A stretch of DNA of 64,000 nucleotides from Notoacmeibacter sp. MSK16QG-6 (lineage in GTDB: Bacteria > Pseudomonadota > Alphaproteobacteria > Rhizobiales > Rhizobiaceae): positions 62,001 through 126,000 of the forward strand of contig NZ_JAMYXM010000006.1 of the NCBI RefSeq assembly GCF_024158145.1. Direction: 5' to 3'. How positions within the stretch are numbered: position 1 is the stretch's first letter; each line of letters opens with the position of its first letter. Under the pieces are notes generated by a model. The model worked only from the letters and a program-made list of their open reading frames with translations. It had not been told where the DNA came from and made no database searches. Both the position numbers and the translations under genes were made by a program. Shown here in pieces: positions 1-7,452 of this stretch.

Positions 1-1344
1 CGGCTGCTTCACGAAGCCGGTGTGCCACGCCACGCGCTTCAGCTGCTGCCGGGCGAGGGAGCACTGATTGGAGCTGCGCTGACGTCCGATAGCAGAGTGG
101 ACGGCGTCGCTTTCACAGGCTCGACCGAGACAGCGCTTGCGATCCGGAAAGCGATGGCCGACCATTTGGCGCCCGGCGCGCCCCTCATCGCCGAAACGGG
201 TGGACTGAACGCCATGATCGTCGACAGTACCGCGCTGCCAGAGCAGGCGGTTCGTGACATTGTTGCATCGGCGTTTCAGTCGGCCGGGCAGCGCTGCTCG
301 GCGCTTCGCTGCCTTTATCTGCAAGAAGATATCGGCGAAAACTTGCTGGAAATGCTGAAGGGCGCGATGGACGAACTTGTTATCGGCGATCCTTGGTCCT
401 TCGCAACAGATATCGGTCCGCTCATCGATAAGGCCGCTCGCGACGAAATTCAGGCCTATGTCGACAAAGCCGGAAAGGATGGACGGCTTATCAAGCAGTG
501 TCCCGCTTCAGCAGAGGGCGCTTTCGTGGGGCCGGCCCTCATCAGAATTGGCGGCATTGCCGAGATGCAACGTGAGATCTTCGGTCCGGTGCTACACGTC
601 TGTACCTATGCTGCGGACGAAATTGATGACGTCGTCGACGCCATCAATGCCACTGGCTACGGACTGACGTTCGGATTGCACACCCGCATCGATGGCCGTG
701 TTCAGGCAGTGACGGACCGCATCGAGGTTGGAAACGCCTATGTGAACCGCAACCAGATCGGCGCGATCGTCGGCAGTCAGCCTTTTGGTGGCGAGGGGTT
801 GTCGGGCACCGGGCCAAAAGCTGGCGGTCCGAACTATCTGGCGAGATTCACGAAAATTAATGCGCCGCTCACGACCGACAGTTGGGAGGCCGCAATGGAA
901 AAAGACCGCCTCGACGCTGCAATAATGAATCAAGGTCACCGAACACTGATCGGCGTGGTCGATCTGCCCGGCCCAACGGGAGAAAGCAATCGCCTGAGCT
1001 ATGTCACCCGCCCTCCCATCCTCTGTCTTGGCCCCGGCAGGAGAGCAGTTGACGAGCAGGCACAGGCAATTTCCGCTCTTGGCGGACTCTCAGTGAGGGT
1101 CGATGGCGATGTCGAACCGTCCGTCCTTACGAAGATCGATGGCATATCCGGCGCTGTCTGGTGGGGCGGTGAGCAGCATGGTCGTCTTTACGCACGAGCG
1201 CTGGCGAAGAGGTCGGGACCGATAGTGCCATTGATCAGCGAAATGCCCGATTTCGGCCACGTGACCTATGAACGCCATCTTTGTATCGACACGACGGCGG
1301 CGGGCGGCAACGCACAGCTTTTGGCCGAAACCGAAGGAATATAA
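1..1344 (+). CDS. putA: Bifunctional proline dehydrogenase / P5C dehydrogenase PutA, C-terminal part (5' truncated by window)
   Basis: This is the carboxyl part of PutA, which oxidises proline to glutamate through pyrroline-5-carboxylate. Only the aldehyde dehydrogenase half and the C-terminal tail are visible, and the reading frame is open from base 1, so the start lies outside the window. ALDH landmarks are present: a nucleotide-binding FTGSTETA stretch, the general-base glutamate in AETGGLNA, the catalytic cysteine in AGQRCSAL (codon at 295-297), and EIFGPVLHV. PFGGEGLSGTGPKAGG is typical of PutA-type P5C dehydrogenases. About 150 residues follow the ALDH core, as in long PutA proteins. 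A 7-bp hairpin (1375-1395) follows the stop and may help end transcription, although it overlaps the tRNA-tail repeat described separately. Confidence 0.93.
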   Translation, partial: RLLHEAGVPRHALQLLPGEGALIGAALTSDSRVDGVAFTGSTETALAIRKAMADHLAPGAPLIAETGGLNAMIVDSTALPEQAVRDIVASAFQSAGQRCSALRCLYLQEDIGENLLEMLKGAMDELVIGDPWSFATDIGPLIDKAARDEIQAYVDKAGKDGRLIKQCPASAEGAFVGPALIRIGGIAEMQREIFGPVLHVCTYAADEIDDVVDAINATGYGLTFGLHTRIDGRVQAVTDRIEVGNAYVNRNQIGAIVGSQPFGGEGLSGTGPKAGGPNYLARFTKINAPLTTDSWEAAMEKDRLDAAIMNQGHRTLIGVVDLPGPTGESNRLSYVTRPPILCLGPGRRAVDEQAQAISALGGLSVRVDGDVEPSVLTKIDGISGAVWWGGEQHGRLYARALAKRSGPIVPLISEMPDFGHVTYERHLCIDTTAAGGNAQLLAETEGI

Positions 1345-1373
1345 GGTTGTTACCGCCTTGCCGGGTGAGCACG

Positions 1374-1388
1374 CTGGCGGATGGGGTG
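1374..1388. repeat. Distal direct repeat, candidate att site
   Basis: Fifteen bases identical to 3112-3126, in the same orientation. The copy corresponds to the acceptor-stem 3' strand, CCA and start of the T arm of the tRNA-Ser read on the minus strand. It also pairs with the following TCCGCCA (1389-1395) to form a 7-bp stem with a 7-base loop, so it may double as a putA terminator. Confidence 0.5.
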
Positions 1389-1395
1389 TCCGCCA

Positions 1396-1792
1396 ATAAT
1401 GACATATAGAGCATTGATTTTATTAAATTCTGATCACCAAAAAGATCCTTGGGGTCACCTTCGGGATCACCTGCCGATCATTGAGGTTCATCATCAGACG
1501 CGATGATGCTTACGCGTGACGTGGCGCGAATTTAATTGAGTTACCCGCCTGCCTGCGTGACTTGAAAGGTTTACGATCAACGGATATTTTTCGAGAACAA
1601 ACAGAAAACAAATGTCCGATTTCCTGTGATGCTCAGTGGCATGTGGCAATTTACCGGTTGGTTGGAATCAAACGCGCTCCGCAGATCGCCGGACAACAGG
1701 AACAGGGTGACTCCACCGATTTCGAAATATGTGTTGTATTACTGCCGGTTTATCGGGCTGGAGAATGTGTATTGGCGACAGAAGAATACGAA
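1396..1792. other. AT-rich intergenic stretch upstream of the orphan gene
   Basis: Apart from the GRTCACC repeats, nothing recognisable was found in these roughly 400 bases. The frame of the downstream gene stays open back to 1562, but that extension reads as low-quality protein with no family character and is treated as leader. The stretch presumably holds the orphan gene's promoter; no confident -35/-10 pair was picked. Confidence 0.5.
1432..1471. repeat. Three GRTCACC direct repeats, candidate arm-type recombinase sites
   Basis: GATCACC at 1432-1438, GGTCACC at 1453-1459 and GATCACC at 1465-1471 share one orientation. The last two sit in a 12-base tandem (CTTGGGGTCACC then TTCGGGATCACC). 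They begin 44 bases inside the distal tRNA-tail repeat. Short iterated motifs beside an att core are typical arm-type binding sites for tyrosine integrases, but that role is inferred from position alone. Confidence 0.35.
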
Positions 1793-2776
1793 ATGAGCAA
1801 GCATGAGTTCTCAGTTGCCTATGATGGGGAGACCCGGCACGACGATCATTCGATTGACGTGGAAACGTTGGCGCCTGCTCTGATGGCCTTCGGTCAATTG
1901 ATTCGTGAAGCAAACACGCAAGTGAATGGAAAATCTGCCGTTGCCAAAGTGATGGTCGTTTCTGATTTCGAGCACAAATGTTTCAATATCAATTTTGAAG
2001 TTGTGCTGAGTTTCATTGAGCAAATTCGCACACTGATTGGAACCGAGACTGCTAAAGACGCTAAAGAAATATTGGAATGGGTGGGTCTGATCGGAAGTGG
2101 CGGAGGCCTTTCTTTTCTTGGCTTCCTCAAATGGCGAAATGGCCGAAAAATTGTTGAAGCTCGGGAATATGTCGATGAGGACAACACGGGTCGGGTGGAG
2201 GTTCGCGTAGAAGGTGATGGAAATACCGTACATGTTCATCCTGCCGTATTTAATCTGTCGCAAAGTCAAAAGGCTTTAAAGGCGGCGAGAGACGCGTTGG
2301 CGCCCGTGGGACAGGACGGCTTTGACCGTTTGGAAGTAAGAGAAAACGACGATCCGAAGGAAGTTGTGACCAAACAGGAGGCGGACGCGATAATCGCGTC
2401 TTGTAATGCTGGCATTGGAGACGCCGTAGATAAGGAGCCGGACATCGATGTTACTCCGGCATGGCTAACGGTTTATAGCCCGGTATATGAGGCCGATGCC
2501 AAGCAGTGGCGTTTCCGTATGGGAAAAGAAGTCATATACGCCGATATATCAGAAACTAATATCGCCGAAGAAGCAATCGAACGCGGCGGAGCTATGGTCG
2601 AAGATTCGTATCAAGTCCGTCTTGAGATTACGACCCCTCTCGGTCAGGACGGGAAGCAAAAGAAATCACATTATAAGGTGCTCGAAGTTCTACGTTTTGC
2701 TCCTGCTCCGCCAATCAGCAGACAGGCAGACATCTTTGATAGTCCTGAAGAAGATTATGAAACAGATAATGAATAG
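1793..2776 (+). CDS. Orphan hypothetical protein with one hydrophobic segment (islet cargo)
   Basis: A 327-residue protein of unknown function, the only full gene in the tRNA-Ser islet. The start at 1793 (MSKHEFSV) follows an AGAAGAA stretch; longer in-frame starts add unstructured sequence. The first 85 residues look like a compact alpha/beta domain (VETLAPALMAFGQLIREAN; VVSDFEHKCFNINFEV). A glycine-rich hydrophobic segment follows at about 105-120 (GLIGSGGGLSFLGFLKW), probably a membrane-inserted or membrane-associated helix. Then come a hinge with a VEVRVEGDGNTVHVHPAVF strand pair and a C-terminal domain ending in a very acidic tail (SPEEDYETDNE). Base composition is AT-richer than neighbours, suggesting transfer. 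The layout resembles uncharacterised proteins carried on genomic islands, but no catalytic motif is visible and no function is assigned. Confidence 0.75.
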   Translation: MSKHEFSVAYDGETRHDDHSIDVETLAPALMAFGQLIREANTQVNGKSAVAKVMVVSDFEHKCFNINFEVVLSFIEQIRTLIGTETAKDAKEILEWVGLIGSGGGLSFLGFLKWRNGRKIVEAREYVDEDNTGRVEVRVEGDGNTVHVHPAVFNLSQSQKALKAARDALAPVGQDGFDRLEVRENDDPKEVVTKQEADAIIASCNAGIGDAVDKEPDIDVTPAWLTVYSPVYEADAKQWRFRMGKEVIYADISETNIAEEAIERGGAMVEDSYQVRLEITTPLGQDGKQKKSHYKVLEVLRFAPAPPISRQADIFDSPEEDYETDNE

Positions 2777-2792
2777 CCAGATTCATGGAAAA

Positions 2793-2832
2793 CGGCGGCA
2801 AGCTGAAGCCCGCCGCCGCAACGTTTGTTTTT
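2793..2832 (+). terminator. Rho-independent terminator of the orphan gene
   Basis: CGGCGGC (2793-2799) pairs with GCCGCCG (2812-2818) across a 12-base loop and is followed within 5 bases by GTTTGTTTTT. It lies 17 bases after the orphan gene's stop, so the islet gene carries its own terminator. Confidence 0.75.
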
Positions 2833-2840
2833 AAGGTCGG

Positions 2841-3060
2841 TCAGTTTAGCACCGGCTCTATGATCCAGTTTTCGCGCTTCAAAACGTAGCCGGTTCCGAT
2901 GAGCCGTCGTACAAAATACTCGCGCCGGACCAGCGCGTATCCAACCGGGACCACTTTGGGTTCGCTGTTGTAAATTTCGCCTGGGCGGGCCGGCAGTTCA
3001 ATGGGGTAATCCGCGAACGATACTGCACGAAACAAGTAGCGACGAGAAGAAACGAAAACC
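2841..3060 (-). pseudogene. Possible remnant of a small exported-protein gene
   Basis: On the minus strand a stretch ending at 2841 reads ELPARPGEIYNSEPKVVPVG, then ALVRREYFVRRLIGTGYVL and ENWIIEPVLN, which has the look of the C-terminal part of a small rhizobial secreted protein (loosely like DUF1236 tails; inference). A different frame just upstream (about 3010-3060) reads FSFLLVATCFVQ, like a signal-peptide core. No single frame joins both, and the only upstream open sequence runs into the tRNA. A frameshifted or truncated gene would explain this; chance is also possible. The rest of 2777-3112 shows nothing else. Confidence 0.25.
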
Positions 3061-3111
3061 CTATGAATTCCAAGGTTTCCGCCGCTTGGAGGCCTTGCCG
3101 AGCAACGGCTT

Positions 3112-3126
3112 CTGGCGGATGGGGTG
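3112..3126. repeat. tRNA-proximal direct repeat (tRNA-Ser 3' end), candidate att site
   Basis: The native 3' end of tRNA-Ser plus one flanking base, matching 1374-1388 over 15 bases. Identity breaks at both ends (T/G at the left edge, G/T at the right), giving sharp repeat borders. Confidence 0.5.
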
Positions 3127-3202
3127 GGATTCGAACCCACGGTACGGTCTCCCGCACGCCGGTTTTCAAGACCGGTGCCTTAAACCGCTCGGCCACCCAT
3201 CC
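3113..3202 (-). tRNA. tRNA-Ser (anticodon UGA)
   Basis: A 90-nt class II tRNA on the minus strand with encoded CCA. The acceptor stem is GGATGGG/CCCATCC with a G discriminator. The anticodon loop is CTTGAAAA, giving anticodon TGA flanked by a 5-bp stem (ACCGG/CCGGT). A long variable arm (GTGCGGGAGACCGTAC) and the T arm GTGGGTTCGAATCCCAC follow. The long variable arm and UGA anticodon identify serine. The last 14 bases plus one flanking base recur at 1374-1388, marking this tRNA as a probable integration target. Confidence 0.96.
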
Positions 3203-3363
3203 GTCGATGCAGCGCTTCATAGGGCGCGATGCCGATTGCCGCAAGCGTGATCGATTAGCCACAGCCTTGCCACTTGAGCGCCGCATTCTGGCGGCAAACC
3301 GGAATCATGACTATGAGGGGGTTCCGGCAAATTGCCGGCGCTGCGATTGCGAGGGGCTTAACA

Positions 3364-4380
3364 ATGGATCGCCTGTCTGGCCTTGGAACGGCAACGGCCC
3401 TGATTTTTGCTAGCGGCGTGCTTGTTGCCTGCACCTCGACGCCCCAGGCCTCCAAATCGTTTTCGCTACCGGACAACAACGCCGCTAGTGCTTCCCAGAA
3501 ACCAGACCAGTCCGGTGACGGCGATGAGTCGGGCGCAGAAAAAATGGCTCTTCTCGAAGACAAAGAGGGTGAGGCCGGCTCGGCTCTACCGCTTGAGCAG
3601 GCATTTGCCTCGCCGGTTGCGCCAGCGCTGGAAAAACGAACGCGGCTCCGTCGCGGTGGCGGCAGTTACAAAATAGGCAAGCCGTATAAGATCAAGGGCC
3701 GGCTTTATGTTCCGAAAGACGAGCCGGGCTATACGCGCATTGGCCGTGCGTCCTGGTATGGACCTGGTTTTGACGGGCGAATGACGGCCAATGGCGAAGT
3801 ATTCGATCAGGATGCCCTGACAGCCGCTCACACGACCTTGCCTCTGCCCAGCTATGCGCGTGTAACGAATATGAGAAACGGCCGCTCGGTGGTCGTGCGC
3901 GTCAACGATCGTGGTCCCTACGCGCACGATCGCGTAGCGGATCTCTCCAAGAAAGCGGCTGTGATGCTGGGCTTTCACCGCGCGGGCCATACCGAAATCA
4001 AACTGGAATATCTCGGCAAGGCACCTCTTGGCGGCGTCGATAATCAGAAACTGTTGGCGAGCTATAGCGAGGACGGCGCCAAGCCCGCCCGTTTGCCTGG
4101 CGCGTCGATAGCCGTTGCGATGGCCGATCAGGTACGGGACGGTGTAGAAGCAGTTGGCGCGGGGGTCGCGACACTTCACAAAGGTGCAGCGAAGCTGCTG
4201 CCGGGCAGCGAACAGGAAAAAGAGAGCAAGACCGCTCCCCAACATCGAGAACGACCCGTCAGCCGCGAGCGTTTCGGCCATGAAACCGCGGCTCATCCGC
4301 TTGGCTATATGGCGATACCGTCTTGGACACCGCAAAACATTTTCGCACGCATTCTTTCGACATCGTCAGAGAATCGATGA
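3364..4380 (+). CDS. rlpA: RlpA-like septal/periplasmic lipoprotein (DPBB domain)
   Basis: A 338-residue lipoprotein of the RlpA family, whose studied members are lytic transglycosylases acting on peptidoglycan at division sites. The start at 3364 is preceded by GAGGGG with suitable spacing and gives a lipoprotein signal with lipobox LVAC (Cys 23). An earlier ATG at 3307 would put about 20 unneeded residues in front. A low-complexity Ser/Ala/Asp linker leads to a double-psi beta-barrel domain at about 126-215 (RASWYGPGFDGRMTANGE; VVRVNDRGPYAHDR, which includes the family's conserved DRGP). There is no C-terminal SPOR domain; a basic tail of about 110 residues replaces it. The gene overlaps the downstream D,D-carboxypeptidase, which fits a joint cell-wall role. 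Confidence 0.88.
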   Translation: MDRLSGLGTATALIFASGVLVACTSTPQASKSFSLPDNNAASASQKPDQSGDGDESGAEKMALLEDKEGEAGSALPLEQAFASPVAPALEKRTRLRRGGGSYKIGKPYKIKGRLYVPKDEPGYTRIGRASWYGPGFDGRMTANGEVFDQDALTAAHTTLPLPSYARVTNMRNGRSVVVRVNDRGPYAHDRVADLSKKAAVMLGFHRAGHTEIKLEYLGKAPLGGVDNQKLLASYSEDGAKPARLPGASIAVAMADQVRDGVEAVGAGVATLHKGAAKLLPGSEQEKESKTAPQHRERPVSRERFGHETAAHPLGYMAIPSWTPQNIFARILSTSSENR

Positions 4381-5561
4381 TCTATCGAATATTTGGCGGA
4401 TCGGTCTTGGCGCTCTGCCTTTTGTCGGCCGATCGGATTGTTTTGGCTGAGCCAATAGAGACGGCCGCCAAACAGGTTCTGCTATTGGATGAGGCGGATG
4501 GCACCGTCCTGTTGTCGAGCAACATTCATCAGAAGGTCGAGCCTGCTTCGTTGACCAAGCTCATGACCGCTGAAGTGCTTCTGTCGGAACTAAAGGCCGG
4601 CAGGGTTCTCGAAGACACTATTTTTACGGTGTCTGAAAATGCCTGGCGAACCGGCGGTGCGCCGAGCGGTTCCGTCGCAATGTTCCTGAAGCCGAAGGAA
4701 GAAGTGCCGGTTATCGATCTACTGCGCGGCATCGTGGTGCAAAGCGGTAACGATGCGGCCATCACCATCGCGGAAAATCTCGAAGGGTCGGAGGGAAAAT
4801 TTGCCGAGCGCATGAACCGTCGCGCAGCGGAACTGGGTCTTTCCGATTCCAGCTTTCGCAACGCATCTGGCTTAAGCGATCCGGAGCAGGTTGTCTCAAT
4901 GGCCGATCTTGTGACGCTTGCCCGGCATATTCATCGGACCTACCCGAAATATTGGCCCATCTTCGCCGAACCGGCCTTTGAATGGAATAAGGTTTTCCAG
5001 CGCAATCGTAATCCGGCATTGTCGCCGCGCATCGGCGGCGACGGCCTGAAGACCGGGCAAAATGAATCGCTCGGGTTCGGTGTTGTCGCCACTAAGGCGG
5101 CGGGAGACCGGCGCGTCTTTCTTGCAATGGGTGGGCTGACGAGCCGTGACGAGAGGTTTCAGGAGACAAGAAAGCTTCTCGATTGGGCGCTGGAAGATTT
5201 TGCGCGCAGGCCGCTTTATAGCGCCGGCGATATCGTGGAGACCGTTCCGGTTTATGGCGGCACGAGCGAAACGGTTGCGCTGAAATTGGCCAAGACATTC
5301 AAACCGCTTATCCCGATAGACGGGCAGGGCGTGACCGCTCAGATCGAGTATTCGGGACCGATAGCTGCCCCGGTTGTACGCGGTGATGAAATCGCCAGGC
5401 TCGTGGTTCGGGTCAATGACCGCCAGACGGTCAGCGTGCCTCTTTTGGCGGCCGCCAATGTGCCGAGCAAGGGGTTGTTCACTCGCGCAGCCGACGCGCT
5501 GGGCGAACTGGCTTTTGGCTGGCTCCGTAACGTTAAATTGCCATGGACAACAGCATCCTGA
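4377..5561 (+). CDS. dacA: D-alanyl-D-alanine carboxypeptidase (serine-type PBP5/6 family)
   Basis: A low-molecular-mass penicillin-binding protein that trims the terminal D-Ala of peptidoglycan stem peptides in the periplasm. The start at 4377 overlaps the rlpA stop (ATGA) and begins a clear signal peptide (MIYRIFGGSVLALCLL...LAE). The three S11 motifs are in order: SLTK with the nucleophile near residue 59, SGN near 123, and KTG near 225 (GLKTGQNE). A C-terminal beta-rich domain (about 270-370) matches the PBP5 C-terminal domain and ends in GWLRNVKLPW, a possible membrane-contact helix. Length (394 aa) is normal. It is translationally coupled to the RlpA-like lipoprotein. Confidence 0.93.
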   Translation: MIYRIFGGSVLALCLLSADRIVLAEPIETAAKQVLLLDEADGTVLLSSNIHQKVEPASLTKLMTAEVLLSELKAGRVLEDTIFTVSENAWRTGGAPSGSVAMFLKPKEEVPVIDLLRGIVVQSGNDAAITIAENLEGSEGKFAERMNRRAAELGLSDSSFRNASGLSDPEQVVSMADLVTLARHIHRTYPKYWPIFAEPAFEWNKVFQRNRNPALSPRIGGDGLKTGQNESLGFGVVATKAAGDRRVFLAMGGLTSRDERFQETRKLLDWALEDFARRPLYSAGDIVETVPVYGGTSETVALKLAKTFKPLIPIDGQGVTAQIEYSGPIAAPVVRGDEIARLVVRVNDRQTVSVPLLAAANVPSKGLFTRAADALGELAFGWLRNVKLPWTTAS

Positions 5562-5630
5562 TCAAGAATTCCTGAAAGGATTGCGCCTTGGCCATTGCCA
5601 TTCCTGCCTGGCGCGCACTAAGCCTGAACC

Positions 5631-6302
5631 ATGGAGCATAGAGGTTTTTTTCTGACCTTCGAGGGTGGTGAGGGCTCGGGCAAGAGTACGCAGATGCGGT
5701 GCCTGGCCAGAACCATGCAGCGCGCGGGGCGAAGCGTCCGCGTCACGCGCGAGCCTGGCGGCACGCCGGCTGCGGAAGCGCTTCGGGCAGCGCTTTTATC
5801 GGGAGAGGCGAAGTCCCTTGGCCCCTTGGCGGAGGCTTGCCTGTTTGCCAGCGCCCGCGCCGACCATGTCAGGCAGTTGATCCGGCCCGCATTACGGCAG
5901 GGGCAGGATGTGCTTTGCGACCGGTTTATCGATTCGACGAGGGCATACCAGGGCGGGGCAGGGGTCTCCGGCGAAGAACTCGATCTTCTGGAGAAACTGG
6001 CGCTCGGCGACCTGAAACCCGATCTTACACTTCTGCTCGACCTTGATGTCGAGGAGGGAATGGACCGGGCGGATACGAGACGTCGGTCTGAACAGCCGGA
6101 TCGGTTTGAGGCGGATCGCATGCAGGATCAGGAAAAACGCCGACAAGCGTTTCTCCAAATGGCCAATGATGAGCCGGACCGCTTTTCAATCATTGATGCA
6201 TCCCAAACGGTGGACCGTGTCGAGAAGGCGGTCGCCGCAATTGTCACGGAGCGTCTCGGCATCGATCTTTCTCCGGTAGCCAAACAGTCATCGTCATTAT
6301 GA
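5631..6302 (+). CDS. tmk: Thymidylate kinase
   Basis: Phosphorylates dTMP to dTDP in the cytoplasm for DNA synthesis. The 223-residue protein has the P-loop FEGGEGSGKST at residues 10-20, the nucleoside-binding CDRFIDSTRAYQG near 98-110, and DLDVEEGMDRADTR near 138-151, all typical of bacterial Tmk. It ends in a 4-base overlap with holB, and tmk-holB-metG-tatD is a common alphaproteobacterial order. Confidence 0.95.
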   Translation: MEHRGFFLTFEGGEGSGKSTQMRCLARTMQRAGRSVRVTREPGGTPAAEALRAALLSGEAKSLGPLAEACLFASARADHVRQLIRPALRQGQDVLCDRFIDSTRAYQGGAGVSGEELDLLEKLALGDLKPDLTLLLDLDVEEGMDRADTRRRSEQPDRFEADRMQDQEKRRQAFLQMANDEPDRFSIIDASQTVDRVEKAVAAIVTERLGIDLSPVAKQSSSL

Positions 6303-7360
6303 TCGCGACAGACGAGGAATTGGCCCAGCCTGCCCATGACGACCTCGATGGCGTACCGCCGCCATCCCTGTCCGGCGCGCCCATTGGTCATAACGAAGCG
6401 TGGGATCGACTTCAGGGCAGCTATCGGAATGGTCGGCTGCCTCAGGGGCTGATGCTCGCCGGCCACTTCGGTATCGGAAAAGCGACGCTGGCGTTTCAGC
6501 TCGCGCGTTATCTGCTTCTTCATCCGTTACGGAACGAGGCGCCTGCCACGGGGCCGGATTTCGCTGTGCCGGACAGCCTTTTCCGGCAGGTGGCGAGCGG
6601 CGCCCATCCCGGTATCATGCATATTCGCCGGCCATTCAATGCAAAATCGAAAACGTTCCGCACCCGCATTACCGCTGAAGAGGTTCGCTCCATAGGCCGG
6701 TTTTTGGGCCATACGAGCGGTGACGGCGGCTACCGGATCGTCATTGTCGATCCGGCCGAAGATATGAATATCCATGCCGCCAACGCGCTGCTCAAGGTAT
6801 TGGAAGAGCCGCCAAAAAATACTCTATTTCTGCTGATCACCCACGCTCCGGGCCGCTTGCTGCCTACCATCCGCTCCCGCTGCCAGATGATGCGGCTTGC
6901 GCCTCTCGGTGCGGAAGACATGAAGACGGCCCTTGTCAGGCTCGGCGTCGCTGAGCCGCCAGATGGCGACTACGAGCGGATTTGCGCATTGGCTGAGGGC
7001 AGTGTTCGGCGCGCTATTCTTCTTCTGGCATTCGGTGGATTGGATATCGCCGAGGCGGTCGACGGCATTTTGAGACACAATGCTTTCGATCTGCAGACGG
7101 CGCAGGCCGCCGCGGCCTCGGTGGGCGGACGCGGAAGCAACGATGCCTTCGATCAGTTCAATCGCTATGTCGATGATCAGCTTACGCAGCTCGCGCACAC
7201 GCGGGCTCTGGCCGGCGAAAGTGCGAATGCCAATCGCCTGTCTGTCTACCATGGCCAGTTCAACGAAGCTGTCGAAGCAGTCCGGACATATAATCTCGAC
7301 CGGCGGCATCACGTCATCAAATCCCTGCGCGACGTTCATGAACTGATTTTTCGGGACTGA
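6299..7360 (+). CDS. holB: DNA polymerase III subunit delta' (clamp loader)
   Basis: A clamp-loader subunit that helps load the sliding clamp onto DNA. The 353-residue protein has an AAA+ core: a P-loop GHFGIGKAT near 60-68, an acidic IVDPAEDM segment near 150, the clamp-loader helix [14 protein letters not shown] near 159-172, and the arginine-finger SRC motif (TIRSRCQ) near 193. Its start overlaps the tmk stop (ATGA). Unlike E. coli delta', it keeps a near-canonical P-loop. Confidence 0.93.
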   Translation: MIATDEELAQPAHDDLDGVPPPSLSGAPIGHNEAWDRLQGSYRNGRLPQGLMLAGHFGIGKATLAFQLARYLLLHPLRNEAPATGPDFAVPDSLFRQVASGAHPGIMHIRRPFNAKSKTFRTRITAEEVRSIGRFLGHTSGDGGYRIVIVDPAEDMNIHAANALLKVLEEPPKNTLFLLITHAPGRLLPTIRSRCQMMRLAPLGAEDMKTALVRLGVAEPPDGDYERICALAEGSVRRAILLLAFGGLDIAEAVDGILRHNAFDLQTAQAAAASVGGRGSNDAFDQFNRYVDDQLTQLAHTRALAGESANANRLSVYHGQFNEAVEAVRTYNLDRRHHVIKSLRDVHELIFRD

Positions 7361-7452
7361 GACTTTTCAAGGCGAGGCACGGGTTTCCAGCAGCCAGACC
7401 TTGCTTTATCTGGACCGCAAGTCGAAAACCGGCATTCCAATCGAGAGAGACG

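Larger units (their letters stand above)
1374..3126. mobile_element. Putative tRNA-Ser-targeted integration islet (remnant, no integrase)
   Basis: About 1.7 kb lies between two direct copies of CTGGCGGATGGGGTG (1374-1388 and 3112-3126). The right copy is the 3' end of the tRNA-Ser gene including its CCA; the left copy stands alone after putA. The enclosed DNA is visibly AT-richer than both flanks over about 1400-2790 and carries one orphan gene with its own terminator. This is the architecture expected when a tyrosine-recombinase element inserts into a tRNA 3' end and leaves a displaced tail copy. No integrase, excisionase or replication gene is present, so it is either a decayed island or a passively mobilised unit. 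The left repeat also forms the 5' half of a hairpin, so a chance or terminator origin cannot be excluded. Confidence 0.55.

Noticed and set aside
1562-1792. N-terminal extension of the orphan islet gene
   Set aside because: Open but with atypical composition and no RBS at 1562; the start at 1793 gives a compact domain.
7361-7452. Possible T-box or S-adenosylmethionine riboswitch before metG
   Set aside because: The gap is only 92 bases and shows no specifier loop, antiterminator or conserved riboswitch core.
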